64,000 nucleotides of DNA from contig JBHJGZ010000004.1 in the NCBI GenBank assembly GCA_050331295.1, positions 62,001 through 126,000 of the forward strand, read 5' to 3'. Below are positions 26,865 to 36,319 of this stretch, piece after piece; positions within the stretch are counted from its first letter, which is position 1; every line of letters begins with the position of its first letter. The DNA is from Kuafuiihalomonas sp050331295 (GTDB lineage Bacteria; Myxococcota; Kuafuiibacteriia; Kuafuiibacteriales; Kuafuiibacteriaceae). A program made the translations under genes and the position numbers. Below the pieces are notes generated by a model. It was not told where the DNA came from. It made no database searches and was given only the letters and a program-made list of their open reading frames with translations.

Positions 26865-27583
26865 GCGAGCCGGCGTCCGCCCAAGACACCGCACCGGTCG
26901 GAGGTTCGGGCAAGATGTTCGATGGGATCGCTCATCGATATGACCTCCTGAATCGCATCAACTCGCTCGGGATGGACCAGGGATGGAGACGAGCGACGGT
27001 CCGGGCGCTGAAGCCGGAAGCGGGAGGGCAATACCTCGACCTCGCCACGGGGACCGCCGATATGGCCTTGGAGCTGCTCCGGCAGGAACCGTCGGCCGAA
27101 GTTGTCGGCCTCGACCCCTCGGTCAAGATGTTGGAGGTCGGGCGCACCAAGGCTCGACGGATGAACCGGTCGGAGCAGCTGAGATTGGAAGAAGGCGATG
27201 CCGAGGCCCTGCCGTTCCCCGACGCATCATTTTCGGGGGTGATGATGGCCTTCGGAATCCGCAACGTTCCGGACCGATCCCGTGCGCTTCGAGAGATGGC
27301 TCGGGTCTTGAAGCCAGGAGGACGGGCAGCCATCCTCGAGCTGTCCGAACCGAGGAACGGTTTGCTCGCTTGGTTTGCGCGCCAGCACGTGAAGCGCATC
27401 GTGCCCCTCACGGGGGCGCTGATCTCCGGGCCGCGAGAGTATAAATATCTCCGAGAATCGATTTTGGCATTCCCAGAACCGGAAGCGTTCTCGCGCATGA
27501 TGAAGGAGCAAGGCTTCCATCGCGTGGATGTCGTTCCCTTCACGTGGGGCGCTTGCGTTCTTTACGTCGGACACCGGGAGTGA
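26861..27583 (+). CDS. ubiE: Demethylmenaquinone methyltransferase
   Basis: A 240-residue SAM methyltransferase that makes menaquinone from demethylmenaquinone (also called menG). UbiE signatures are FDGIAHRYDLLNRINSLGMD near the N-terminus, DLATGTADMA as motif I, and FGIRNVPDRSRALREMARVLKPGG. Start ATG 26861 has AAAGGAG 9 nt upstream and overlaps the HMG-CoA reductase stop. Last chemical step of the pathway, encoded ahead of the ring-building genes. Confidence 0.96.
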   Translation: MSEPASAQDTAPVGGSGKMFDGIAHRYDLLNRINSLGMDQGWRRATVRALKPEAGGQYLDLATGTADMALELLRQEPSAEVVGLDPSVKMLEVGRTKARRMNRSEQLRLEEGDAEALPFPDASFSGVMMAFGIRNVPDRSRALREMARVLKPGGRAAILELSEPRNGLLAWFARQHVKRIVPLTGALISGPREYKYLRESILAFPEPEAFSRMMKEQGFHRVDVVPFTWGACVLYVGHRE

Positions 27584-28785
27584 AGGCACGATTCGACCAG
27601 ATCGAGCGGTATGGGCCGTGGCGGATTGGATGGGCGAGGAGTGAAGACCGTCCTCGACTCCAGTTCGGTCAGCATGGCCTGGCGTGGCGCACCTGCCAGC
27701 ACGAGCAATGGGGATATGGAGCCGCCATCGAGATCCAGGCGGAAGGCCCCCACCGAACCCGATCCATCCGTGCCCAGGCCTCTGCCGCCAACCTTCCGGG
27801 TCACGTCCGTTGGTTTGGCGGTCTCTCTTTCGAAGAGGACGCCGCCGACGGGTGGGGCGACTTCGGACCGGCCCGCTTCTTCGTTCCTCGATGGTTTTGG
27901 AGCGGTGAGAGTGTTCGAGCCATCTGGCGTGAAGATGAGCCGGTCCCCGAGAAACCTCGTTTCGAGTCGAGCTCGGCGCGAGTCCGCGTGTCGCGAATCC
28001 ACCGGGAGAGCGCCGACCGATACCAGAGTCGAGTGCAGGCTGCATTGCGTTCACTGAGTAGAGGAAGACTGAGAAAGGTGGTGCTCAGTCGTGATACGCA
28101 TGTGGAAGGTGACTTCGAACCGAACGCCCTTCTCGTTGCGCTGGGGCGAGACAGTACATCTTCGCACGAGCTCTGTTTCGCCTTCTCCTTCGGGGGCGCC
28201 ACGTACATGGGAAGAACGCCGGAGCTTCTCGTCTCGGCTTCCGGGACCGAGGTTCGAAGCGAAGCGTTGGCTGGTTCCTCTTCACTGGAGGAGGCCGACG
28301 CACTGCTCCATCGGCCCAAAGACCGGGCTGAACATGCCCACGTCGTCGCAACCGTCGTCGAGGGACTGAAAAGGGTAGGCATCTCCATCGGATGGTTGCC
28401 GGAGCCTCGGGTTCGTAGGCTTCGGGGCATCGCTCATCTTTGGACCCCGATACGCGTTCACGAAGATCCTCCCGTGCCCATCTTGGACTTGGTGGACGCG
28501 CTCCATCCCACCGCCGCGACAGCGGGCCTGCCCACCGGTCCGGCTCGAGTCCTGCTTCGCGAACTCGAGGGGCGACCCAGGGGCTGGTACTGCGGCGCCG
28601 TCGGATGGTTCGATGGAAAAAATGATGGCGACTTTCGGGTCGCGCTGCGTTCCGCGTTGGTGCACCCCCAGCGCCTCCACGTTTCGGTCGGCGGGGGCAT
28701 CGTGGAAGGCTCCGAGCCTCGAGCTGAATGGGAAGAGACCCTGCTCAAAGAACGGGCCATCCTGGCGGCGTTCGGTCTGGCCTGA
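27580..28785 (+). CDS. menF: Isochorismate synthase
   Basis: A 401-residue chorismate-utilising enzyme. The C-terminal half carries the family motifs KVVLSRDTHVE (base Lys), FSFGGATYMGRTPELLVS, EALAGSS, HPTAATAGLPTGPA and RGWYCGAVGWFD with GGGIVEGS, holding Mg-binding Glu residues. Isomerises chorismate to isochorismate, the first committed step. GTG 27580 overlaps the ubiE stop (GTGA). The N-terminal ~130 residues are divergent. Distinguished from PabB/TrpE by position next to menD. Confidence 0.94.
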   Translation: MKARFDQIERYGPWRIGWARSEDRPRLQFGQHGLAWRTCQHEQWGYGAAIEIQAEGPHRTRSIRAQASAANLPGHVRWFGGLSFEEDAADGWGDFGPARFFVPRWFWSGESVRAIWREDEPVPEKPRFESSSARVRVSRIHRESADRYQSRVQAALRSLSRGRLRKVVLSRDTHVEGDFEPNALLVALGRDSTSSHELCFAFSFGGATYMGRTPELLVSASGTEVRSEALAGSSSLEEADALLHRPKDRAEHAHVVATVVEGLKRVGISIGWLPEPRVRRLRGIAHLWTPIRVHEDPPVPILDLVDALHPTAATAGLPTGPARVLLRELEGRPRGWYCGAVGWFDGKNDGDFRVALRSALVHPQRLHVSVGGGIVEGSEPRAEWEETLLKERAILAAFGLA

Positions 28786-28786
28786 A

Positions 28787-30490
28787 ATGCGGGATGCGTG
28801 CCTCCAGACCGAGTGGTTTCGGGCGTTCGTCGGCGGTCTGGCCTCGGCCGGCGTCACCGATGTCGTTCTCAGTCCGGGCAGCCGGTCCACGCCTTTGGTG
28901 GCGGCCGCCCATGCAGACCCTCGGTTGCACCTGACCGCACTCTACGACGAGCGCTCCTCTGGATTCTTCTCGCTCGGGATGAGCCGAGCGTCCGGACGAC
29001 CTGTTGCCGTACTGCGTACGTCCGGCTCGGCGGGCGGTCATGACCTCCCGGCCATCATGGAGGCCCGTGCGGCGCGGTTGCCTCTCATCGTGATCACGGC
29101 CGATCGCCCACCCGAGCTCCACTCCGCGGGTGCGTCCCAAACGACAGACCAGGTGGGTATGTTTGGTGGGCGTCCGTCGGCTTCGTTCGACCTCGGTGCG
29201 CCCTGCGTTCATGGTCTGGAGGCGGTGGGCCGGAAAGCGGTTCAGGTGGTCCGCGCCGCGTGCGCCCCGGTCCCGGGGCCGGTTCACGTCAACGCGCCGG
29301 CACGCAAGCCATTGGAGCCGGCCCTCCCACGAGACGAGACCGAGCAAACGTGGAGCAAGCTCGTGGATGCGAAGATCCGTGCTCCGCTCACCACGGTCGA
29401 AGGGCGCTCGCGGCTCGGTCCGACCGCGTTGGCCATGGTCGCGGACCGACTTCGGACGAGCGGTCCCGGACTGGTCATCGCGGGGCCTCACCGGGGACCC
29501 GGACAAGGAAAAGGCCGGACCGAAGCGGTCCACGCCTTTCTCGATGCATCCGGCTATGTGTTGGCGGCAGAAACGGCATCGGGCCTGCGGTGCATGCACC
29601 CGCAGGCGTTCGCCGTTCCGGACTGGTCGCTTCGAGACTTCACTCCTTCGGTGGTGATCAGCATGGGGGCCCAGCCTTCGTCCCGAACGCTACAAGCCGT
29701 ATTGCGGCGGTCCGCCTTCACTATCCATGTCGACCCGTATGACCTCGTCGACCCCGACGTAACGACGGACGTGGCATTCTTTGCCGAACCCGATGATTTC
29801 TTCGAGCGGGCGGCGGAGGTTGCCCGATGCGAAACACCCACGTCGTGGATCGCATTCGACCGGTCCGTCATGGAGACCATCGGTGCGCGTCTGAGCTCCG
29901 AGCCCGCGTTCGACGAAGCCGGCCTGGTGCGCCGATTCATGGAGCAGCTGCCGGACGGCGCGGTCCTGGTGCTGGGAAACAGTCTGTCCATTCGACTCGT
30001 CGACCGATTCGGACTGCCCCGAGCGGGGCCTGTCTTCTCCCAACGGGGGCTGAGCGGCATCGATGGGTTGGTCTCGGGTGCGGCGGGAACCGCGATGGAG
30101 CAACCCGGACCGACCGCGGTGCTCCTGGGAGACCTGTCTTTTCTTCATGACCTGAGCGGCCTCTGGGCCGCTCGACAGGTCCGGAGGCCCTTGATGTTCC
30201 TGGTGGTGGACAACCGGGGAGGACGGATTTTCGATGAGCTTCCCATTGCGACGAGCCATCCGGGGTTGATGTCCATGTTCACGACGCCGGTCGAAGCCGA
30301 TTTCTCTGCTCTGGCTCGGGGGTTCGGGGTCCCGTCGGCGACGGTGGAGCGCCTGGACCAGCTAGCTCCGGCCATGGCGTCTGCTTGGTCTCGTCCGGGT
30401 CCGACCGTGGTCTGGGCCCGCGTCGCGCCGGGGCGTCTCACGCAGCGGACGCAAGCCATCCAGGATGGTCTGGAGTCCGGTCCGCGATGA
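28787..30490 (+). CDS. menD: 2-succinyl-5-enolpyruvyl-6-hydroxy-3-cyclohexene-1-carboxylate (SEPHCHC) synthase
   Basis: A 567-residue ThDP enzyme joining isochorismate and 2-oxoglutarate. Motifs: VVLSPGSRSTPLV with the family-specific Arg, ITADRPPELHSAGASQTTDQVGMFG, the GNSLSIR segment and GDLSFLHDLSGL with NRGGRIFDELP at the ThDP-diphosphate site. Length matches the family (about 550-580). It starts 1 nt after the menF stop and ends overlapping menA (ATGA). Confidence 0.96.
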   Translation: MRDACLQTEWFRAFVGGLASAGVTDVVLSPGSRSTPLVAAAHADPRLHLTALYDERSSGFFSLGMSRASGRPVAVLRTSGSAGGHDLPAIMEARAARLPLIVITADRPPELHSAGASQTTDQVGMFGGRPSASFDLGAPCVHGLEAVGRKAVQVVRAACAPVPGPVHVNAPARKPLEPALPRDETEQTWSKLVDAKIRAPLTTVEGRSRLGPTALAMVADRLRTSGPGLVIAGPHRGPGQGKGRTEAVHAFLDASGYVLAAETASGLRCMHPQAFAVPDWSLRDFTPSVVISMGAQPSSRTLQAVLRRSAFTIHVDPYDLVDPDVTTDVAFFAEPDDFFERAAEVARCETPTSWIAFDRSVMETIGARLSSEPAFDEAGLVRRFMEQLPDGAVLVLGNSLSIRLVDRFGLPRAGPVFSQRGLSGIDGLVSGAAGTAMEQPGPTAVLLGDLSFLHDLSGLWAARQVRRPLMFLVVDNRGGRIFDELPIATSHPGLMSMFTTPVEADFSALARGFGVPSATVERLDQLAPAMASAWSRPGPTVVWARVAPGRLTQRTQAIQDGLESGPR

Positions 30491-31365
30491 GCGCGCTTCG
30501 TGCTTGGTGGTTGGCCATTCGGCCCAAGACCCTGAGCGCCGCCGCGGTTCCGGTGGTGGTTGGAACCGCCGCCGCGGCGGCGCTCGACCGGGTGGCATGG
30601 TGGCCGGCCATAGCGGCCATGGTGGGGGCCTTGGCCATCCAGGTCGGAACCAACTTCGCCAACGACGTGTTCGACTTCGAGCAGGGCGCTGACCGAGAGG
30701 ACCGCTTGGGTCCGCAAAGAGCGGTGGCATCGGGCCTCATCGCCCCACGGGCCATGCGTCTCGGCATGGGCGTCGCCTTCGGGACCGCATTCCTGACCGG
30801 CGTATACTTGGTTACGGTTGGAGGTTGGCCCATCGTGGTGATCGGGCTGGCGTCCATCGCGTCCGGCATCTTCTACACCGCTTCCCGGTACAGCCTCGCG
30901 TATCTGGGCCTCGGCGACCTGTTCGTCCTGGTGTTCTTCGGTTTCGTCGCGGTGGGGGGGACTTTCTACGTTCAGGTCCAGAGCCTCGTCCCGTGGGTGT
31001 TGTGGGCCGCGCTCCCGATAGGCGCCTGGGCCACCAACATCATCGTCGTGAACAATCTCCGAGACCGAAGCACCGACGCCAAGGCGGGCAAGAAAACGCT
31101 GGCGGTCCGCTTCGGTCGGAGATTCTCGTTGGTGCAGTACGGTCTGCTCGGCGGGGTCGCCTATCTCGTGCCGGTGGGCTTCGTCGTCGCCGGCTGGTCG
31201 CCTTGGCTCCTCGCTCCATGGATTTCTCTGCCTGAGGCCGGCAGCACTCTTCGAGGCGTGGTGCGGGCCGAAGGGAAGGCGCTCAATCCCTACCTCGGCC
31301 GGACGGCGCGGATGTTGGTTCTGTTCGGCCTTCCTTGGGCGGCTGCCCTCGCGTTCAGTCGATAA
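30487..31365 (+). CDS. menA: 1,4-dihydroxy-2-naphthoate polyprenyltransferase
   Basis: A 292-residue UbiA-superfamily integral membrane enzyme with about eight helices. The first aspartate motif NFANDVFDFEQGAD (about 57-70) and second NNLRDRSTDAKAGKKTLAVRFG bind Mg-polyprenyl diphosphate. It prenylates DHNA using the product of the first operon gene and yields demethylmenaquinone. ATG overlaps the menD stop; its TAA stop overlaps the menC start (TAATG). Confidence 0.95.
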   Translation: MSALRAWWLAIRPKTLSAAAVPVVVGTAAAAALDRVAWWPAIAAMVGALAIQVGTNFANDVFDFEQGADREDRLGPQRAVASGLIAPRAMRLGMGVAFGTAFLTGVYLVTVGGWPIVVIGLASIASGIFYTASRYSLAYLGLGDLFVLVFFGFVAVGGTFYVQVQSLVPWVLWAALPIGAWATNIIVVNNLRDRSTDAKAGKKTLAVRFGRRFSLVQYGLLGGVAYLVPVGFVVAGWSPWLLAPWISLPEAGSTLRGVVRAEGKALNPYLGRTARMLVLFGLPWAAALAFSR

Positions 31366-32270
31366 TGCGTGTCGAGTTCGTTCCCTTTTCCCGGTCGTCC
31401 GCGCCGGAGCGTGCGGTGCTGCGGGCGGAGCGTCGTGGCTTCCACGTTCGGGTCGTGCTCTCCAGCGGAAGCGAAGGATGGGGCGAGGTCTCCCCGCTGC
31501 CCGGGTTCAGCCGAGAGACGACGGAGCTCGCCCATCGAGAATTGATGGCGGTCGCGGAGGGAGCCCCTTTCGCCTCGATGAGTCCCTCGGTGCAGTTCGG
31601 GTTGTCTTCGGCGCGTGAGCGTGCGCTTCGAGCCGAGGGGAGTGGCGATGCTGACCTTGCAGCATTGCCCGTGAACGGACTCGTTACCGACCTCGGTCGG
31701 CTGGACGCCGACCTGGAACGAGCGGAGAAACAAGGCATCGAAGTCGTCAAACTGAAGGTAGGGCGTCCTGGATGCCTCGAACGAGAGCTTTCGGCCGGCG
31801 ACATCATCGGCCGCTCGTTCCGATTGAGGCTCGATGCCAACCGCGCTTTCTCCGGCATCTGGAAGCATGTGGCCGTTCGATGGCAGGCCTTGCGGCCGGA
31901 GCTCTTCGAAGAGCCGGCTCCATGGTACGAAGTCGGTCCCGATGCGGATCGGATCGCGCTCGGTTGGGACGAAACCACCCGGGAGGTGGAGCCGGTGATG
32001 GTGCCCGAAGCGGCGCCGGCGGCGGTGGTCTTGAAGCCAACACTTCTCGGCTCGGTCGACGTGGTCCGCGACTGGGCCAAGTGGGCGAAGGACCAGGGCG
32101 CGGACGTGATCATCACCCATGCCTACGAATCGGAAGTCGGTCTTCGGGTCTTGTACGAACTGGCGCTGGAGCTGGGTTCGTCGAATCGAGCGCAAGGCTT
32201 GTTGCCTCACCGATTCGTCGATTCCTCTGCGGGCCCGCGGGTGGAACGAGGCAAGCTGTTTTGGCCATGA
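31365..32270 (+). CDS. menC: o-Succinylbenzoate synthase
   Basis: A 301-residue enolase-superfamily dehydratase. The acid/base Lys motif is VVKLKVG (KxK), metal ligands are in LRLDANRAF, FEEPAP and GWDETT, and VLKPTLLG holds the second Lys. SAYESEVG-type region reads THAYESEVGL. It converts SHCHC to 2-succinylbenzoate. Coupled by overlaps on both sides. This makes menF-D-C-E present in order with menA inserted, but menB and menH are missing here. Confidence 0.92.
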   Translation: MRVEFVPFSRSSAPERAVLRAERRGFHVRVVLSSGSEGWGEVSPLPGFSRETTELAHRELMAVAEGAPFASMSPSVQFGLSSARERALRAEGSGDADLAALPVNGLVTDLGRLDADLERAEKQGIEVVKLKVGRPGCLERELSAGDIIGRSFRLRLDANRAFSGIWKHVAVRWQALRPELFEEPAPWYEVGPDADRIALGWDETTREVEPVMVPEAAPAAVVLKPTLLGSVDVVRDWAKWAKDQGADVIITHAYESEVGLRVLYELALELGSSNRAQGLLPHRFVDSSAGPRVERGKLFWP

Positions 32271-33568
32271 GCTGGTCTCCTCTCGAAATTCTTCGTCAAT
32301 GGCGTGAGAGGCCTTTCCTGATCGCGCATGACCGCGTCTGGAACTTCGACGCCGTGGCCCAGGTCGTGGCGGAGACCGCAAGGGACTTCGACGAGGAAGC
32401 AGGGCCTCTCTTCATTCGCCCGGAGCGTACGGTAGGCGGGATCATTCAGATCCTTGGCGCCATCGAATCCAAGCACCGGCCATTTGTGCTGCACCCGCGC
32501 CTTTCTCCGGATGAACGCAGGGTGATTCGTGAGCGCTTTTCGGGCGTCCGTCGCGCCGGAGATGAGGTGTGTTTCACCACTTCCGGCACGACGGGCTCAC
32601 CGAAGGCGGTCCGCCTCGGGCTCGACGCGCTCCAAGCGGCAGCAGAAGCCAGCGCGGCAAACCTCGGTTGGCAAGCCCACGACCGCTGGCTTCTTTCGAT
32701 TCCCCCTGCCCATATCGGAGGTTTTTCCATCGTCGTGCGTTGTCTCTTGGCGGGGCGTACGGTCGTGCTCCCAGACGCGATGGAGGAGCGCTTTCACCCC
32801 GACGCCTTCGCTCATGACGTCGACCGGTACGGCGTGACGATCTGCTCCATCGTACCTACGATGCTGCACCGATTGGCTACTTCATCCACCTGGCCGGTCC
32901 GAAACACGCTTCGCGCCGTCCTGTGCGGAGGGGCGCGAACCCCGAGCGATCTGGTGGAAGCGTCGGCCGCTCGAGGGTGGCCCTTGTTGGTCACGTACGG
33001 GCTCACGGAAGCGGCCGCCCAGGTGGCCACGCAACCCTATGGGACGTCTCCGCACCCACATTGGGGAGCCGGTCGCCCGCTGGAAGGAGTCGACGTTCAG
33101 ATCCGACGGGGTCGCATCTTCGTTCGCGGGCCGAATCTCATGCGAGGCTACGAGGGCGAATTGCCGGGTTTCGACGCAAGCGGATTCTTCGATACCGGCG
33201 ACCATGGCGAGATGAAAGAGGGCTTGCTCCATGTCTTCGGCCGAGGGGATGACGTGATCATTTCAGGGGGCGAGAACGTTTTTCCGGCCGAGGTGGAAGA
33301 GGTGCTCCGCCGTCATCCCGCGGTTCGTGAAGCATGCGTGCTCGGCGTTCCGGACCCCGAATGGGGAGAAGCGGTGGCAGCGGCGGTGGTCGGGGATCGG
33401 AGCGACCTCGCGGGCTTCGTGAGGGAACGCCTCGCTTCCTTCAAGACTCCCAAGCACTGGATCTGGGTCGACGCGTTGCCCACCACCGATTCGGGCAAAG
33501 TCTCGCGGTCGGAACTTCGCCGCGCGCTCCTCTCCGAGCGCGGTCACCCGGGTTCGGATTCGCGATAA
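32267..33568 (+). CDS. menE: o-Succinylbenzoate-CoA ligase
   Basis: A 433-residue ANL adenylate-forming enzyme. P-loop-like motif FTTSGTTGSPKAVRLG, A5 TYGLTEAAAQ, A7 FDTGDHGE, A8 GRGDDVIISGGENVFPAEVE and a C-terminal catalytic Lys in TTDSGKVSRSEL. It activates succinylbenzoate with CoA. The ATG overlaps the menC stop. It is the last men gene; hemH follows 42 bp on and may be on the same transcript. Confidence 0.94.
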   Translation: MSWSPLEILRQWRERPFLIAHDRVWNFDAVAQVVAETARDFDEEAGPLFIRPERTVGGIIQILGAIESKHRPFVLHPRLSPDERRVIRERFSGVRRAGDEVCFTTSGTTGSPKAVRLGLDALQAAAEASAANLGWQAHDRWLLSIPPAHIGGFSIVVRCLLAGRTVVLPDAMEERFHPDAFAHDVDRYGVTICSIVPTMLHRLATSSTWPVRNTLRAVLCGGARTPSDLVEASAARGWPLLVTYGLTEAAAQVATQPYGTSPHPHWGAGRPLEGVDVQIRRGRIFVRGPNLMRGYEGELPGFDASGFFDTGDHGEMKEGLLHVFGRGDDVIISGGENVFPAEVEEVLRRHPAVREACVLGVPDPEWGEAVAAAVVGDRSDLAGFVRERLASFKTPKHWIWVDALPTTDSGKVSRSELRRALLSERGHPGSDSR

Positions 33569-33610
33569 ATCAGTTTCAGCGTCGTGGAATGCCTCGTACA
33601 CTCCGCTTGC

Positions 33611-34705
33611 ATGAACTCGGATGAAGCGCCGGTAGGCGTGCTCCTCATCAACTTGGGCACGCCTGATTCCACGTCCACCTCGGATGTGCGGCGGTATCTG
33701 CGAGAGTTCTTGAGTGATCCGCGGGTCCTGGACATCCATCCGCTCGGACGCTGGGCGCTCCTCAATCTCGTCATTCTGCCTTTTCGGCCCTCAAAGTCGG
33801 CGGAAGCATATCGGTCCATTTGGACCGAGGAGGGTTCGCCTCTTCTCGTATACGGGCAGTCTTTGGCCCGGCGGGTCCAGGACGAGCTCGGTCCACAGTT
33901 TCGCGTCGAGTTGGCGATGCGGTACGGTAATCCGTCCATCCCCGACGCAGCGGAACGACTCATGGCACTCCAGCCGAGAAAGATCATCGTCGTTCCGTTG
34001 TTTCCTCAATACTCATCGGCGGCGTTCGGCTCGGCCGCAGAGCGGGCTTTGGATGTTCTTCGCGTTCAGTGGAACGTGCCTCCAACCGAGGTAATTGGGC
34101 CATTCTTCGATGACCCGGACTTCATTCATGCGTTCGCGGATGTAGGTCGACCCGAGCTGGAAAGTTTCCGGCCAGACCATGTGCTTTTCAGTTATCACGG
34201 CATTCCGGAGCGACAGATCCAGAAAAGCGACCCCTCTGGAGAACACTGCCTCCGCAAGTTGGATTGTTGTAGCCAGCTCACCAAGAACAACCGCTTCTGT
34301 TATCGTGCGCATTGTTTCGAGACCACCCGTTGCCTCGCCGAATCGCTGGGACTCGATGACGGCGCCTGGTCAGTTTCATTCCAGTCGAGATTGGGGCGGA
34401 CCCCGTGGATCAAGCCCTACACCGACGAGGTACTTCCGGAACTCGCCCGGAATGGCGTGGAGCGCGTAGCCGTCTACTGTCCCGCGTTCGTCGCCGATTG
34501 TCTGGAAACGCTGGAAGAGATCGGCATTCGTGCAGTGGAGGACTTTCGGGACGCCGGCGGAAAGGCACTCAAGCTGATACCCTCGCTCAATGACCATCCG
34601 AGTTGGGTCCAAGCCATCGCGAAATGGGTCCGCGAGCGAAGCACGCTCTCCCGTCACCCGCGACTGACCTTGGCCGGATCAGCGGCGGCCGGATCGGGAA
34701 TGTAA
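33611..34705 (+). CDS. hemH: Ferrochelatase with internal cysteine cluster
   Basis: A 364-residue ferrochelatase that inserts iron into protoporphyrin IX. It has GVLLINLGTPDS, VVPLFPQYS, FSYHGIPERQ with the catalytic His, and FQSRLG..PWIKPYTDE with the metal-site Glu. Residues 213-235 hold five cysteines (213, 219, 220, 230, 235). Myxococcus- and Bdellovibrio-type enzymes carry a [2Fe-2S] cluster on cysteines in this internal segment, and this protein likely does too. ATG 33611 gives the usual N-terminus. The 3' end overlaps glpD convergently by 52 bp. Length is near the bacterial norm. Confidence 0.95.
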   Translation: MNSDEAPVGVLLINLGTPDSTSTSDVRRYLREFLSDPRVLDIHPLGRWALLNLVILPFRPSKSAEAYRSIWTEEGSPLLVYGQSLARRVQDELGPQFRVELAMRYGNPSIPDAAERLMALQPRKIIVVPLFPQYSSAAFGSAAERALDVLRVQWNVPPTEVIGPFFDDPDFIHAFADVGRPELESFRPDHVLFSYHGIPERQIQKSDPSGEHCLRKLDCCSQLTKNNRFCYRAHCFETTRCLAESLGLDDGAWSVSFQSRLGRTPWIKPYTDEVLPELARNGVERVAVYCPAFVADCLETLEEIGIRAVEDFRDAGGKALKLIPSLNDHPSWVQAIAKWVRERSTLSRHPRLTLAGSAAAGSGM

Positions 34706-36243
34706 GCTTCTGCGGTGGTCCGGAACTGATGGACCTGCCCCTGGGTCCACGCTTCGCTTCGACCCAGTTCCTGAGCAAGGACGCGCGCTACCGCCGGTGC
34801 CGCCTCCCAAGCGGCTCGAGCATCGAACAGTACGGACCGGCTACGCCGCGCCAAGAGGTCTTCCACGGTCCGGGCCATTTCGAATCGAATGCCAAACAGA
34901 ACCTCGGCCACGGTCATTTGGAGACCGGAATGGATGGGGACAGAAAGACCGCGGTCGGCTTCCATCATTGCAATGATCTTCTCGGCGTCCCGACCGTAGA
35001 ACCAAAGTCGACCGAATCGGGTCGCTTCTGGGTCTGCGCCGTGAATCGGGAGTTGTGTGGTGACACACTCGTGTGGCTCCAGGTCGGCCACTTTGACCGC
35101 GGTGTCGATGGTATCCTGGGCCATCTTTCGATACGTCGTCCACTTGCCTCCGGTGATGGTGATGAGGCCGGTGCTGCCGATCTGCAGGGTGTGGTCCCGG
35201 GAGACCGATGCGGTAGAGCCAGTTCCTGATGCGACCAATGGTCTGATCCCTGCGTAGACGCTCTTGATATCCTCGAACTTCGGATCGATGGACAAGTACT
35301 CTTGCGCATGCTCCAAGATGAACTCCAACTCCTCGGGGAGGGCGCGGGGTTCGAGGCACAATTCGGCGACGGGCGTATCGGTCGTGCCCACGACGACTCG
35401 GTCATGCCAGGGAATGGCGAAGAGTACCCGGCCGTCCGCCGTGCGCGGCACCATGATGGCGCTTTCTCCGGGGAGGAAGCTTCGGTCCAGGACGATGTGC
35501 ACACCTTGGCTCGGACGGATTATGCGGGGCTCGTCGGGCTCCGCCATTTGGCGCAGTCCATCGCACCATGCCCCGGTCGCGTTTATGGTCGCCTTGGCCC
35601 GGACGGAGTAAGGACGCCGCTTTTCGAGGTCCACGAATTGTACGCCTTTCACCGCCCCGTCTTCCATGATGAGGCCCGAGACCTGGGCGTAGTTGATCAG
35701 CACCGCACCGTTATCCACCGCGGTCCGCGCCAAATGGATGGCCAGGCGCGCGTCGTCGAACTGGCCGTCGTAGTACATGACGCCGCCCCGAAGTCCTTCG
35801 GTTTCGATGGTCGGGAGAGCTTCGACGGTCTGTTCTTTGGACAGACAAGTGGACGAGCCGAAGCCGTACTTGCCGGCCAGCATGTCATAAACCTTCATGC
35901 CGAAGCCGTAGTAAGGAGCCTCCCACCAGCTGTAGTTCGGCACCACGAAAGCGAGGTCCCGGACCAAATGAGGAGCATTGCGACGCAGGATGCCTCGCTC
36001 CTTCAATGACTCCATCACCAGGGAAATGTTGCCTTGCTGCAGGTATCGGACGCCTCCGTGGACCAGCTTCGTGGAGCGACTGCTGGTCCCCTTGGCGAAG
36101 TCGTGCTGCTCCAGCAGAATCACGGAATGGCCGCGGCTCGCGGCATCGACCGCGCAGCCCAGGCCGGTCGCGCCCCCGCCCACGATGGCGATATCGAAGG
36201 AGTTCGAGGGCTGGAGCTTGGCCCACATGGCATCGCGATTCAT
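34654..36243 (-). CDS. glpD: FAD-dependent glycerol-3-phosphate dehydrogenase
   Basis: A 529-residue peripheral membrane flavoenzyme that oxidises glycerol 3-phosphate to dihydroxyacetone phosphate and passes electrons to quinone. N-terminal FAD motif IAIVGGGATGLGCAVDAASRG; TKLVHGGVRYLQ is the DAO-family GlpD signature; the SRDH and TGGKWTTYR motifs near 350-380 bind substrate and FAD. Start ATG 36243. No glpF or glpK nearby. Length is close to the usual 500-560. Confidence 0.96.
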   Translation of the reverse strand: MNRDAMWAKLQPSNSFDIAIVGGGATGLGCAVDAASRGHSVILLEQHDFAKGTSSRSTKLVHGGVRYLQQGNISLVMESLKERGILRRNAPHLVRDLAFVVPNYSWWEAPYYGFGMKVYDMLAGKYGFGSSTCLSKEQTVEALPTIETEGLRGGVMYYDGQFDDARLAIHLARTAVDNGAVLINYAQVSGLIMEDGAVKGVQFVDLEKRRPYSVRAKATINATGAWCDGLRQMAEPDEPRIIRPSQGVHIVLDRSFLPGESAIMVPRTADGRVLFAIPWHDRVVVGTTDTPVAELCLEPRALPEELEFILEHAQEYLSIDPKFEDIKSVYAGIRPLVASGTGSTASVSRDHTLQIGSTGLITITGGKWTTYRKMAQDTIDTAVKVADLEPHECVTTQLPIHGADPEATRFGRLWFYGRDAEKIIAMMEADRGLSVPIHSGLQMTVAEVLFGIRFEMARTVEDLLARRSRSVLFDARAAWEAAPAVARVLAQELGRSEAWTQGQVHQFRTTAEAYIPDPAAADPAKVSRG

Positions 36244-36319
36244 GCGGGCGTACGGTGCCGCGTGCTCCCGTCAGACGAAAGCGCTAACTCCAAACAGCGT
36301 TCCGCGGGGCTGAAAGCAG

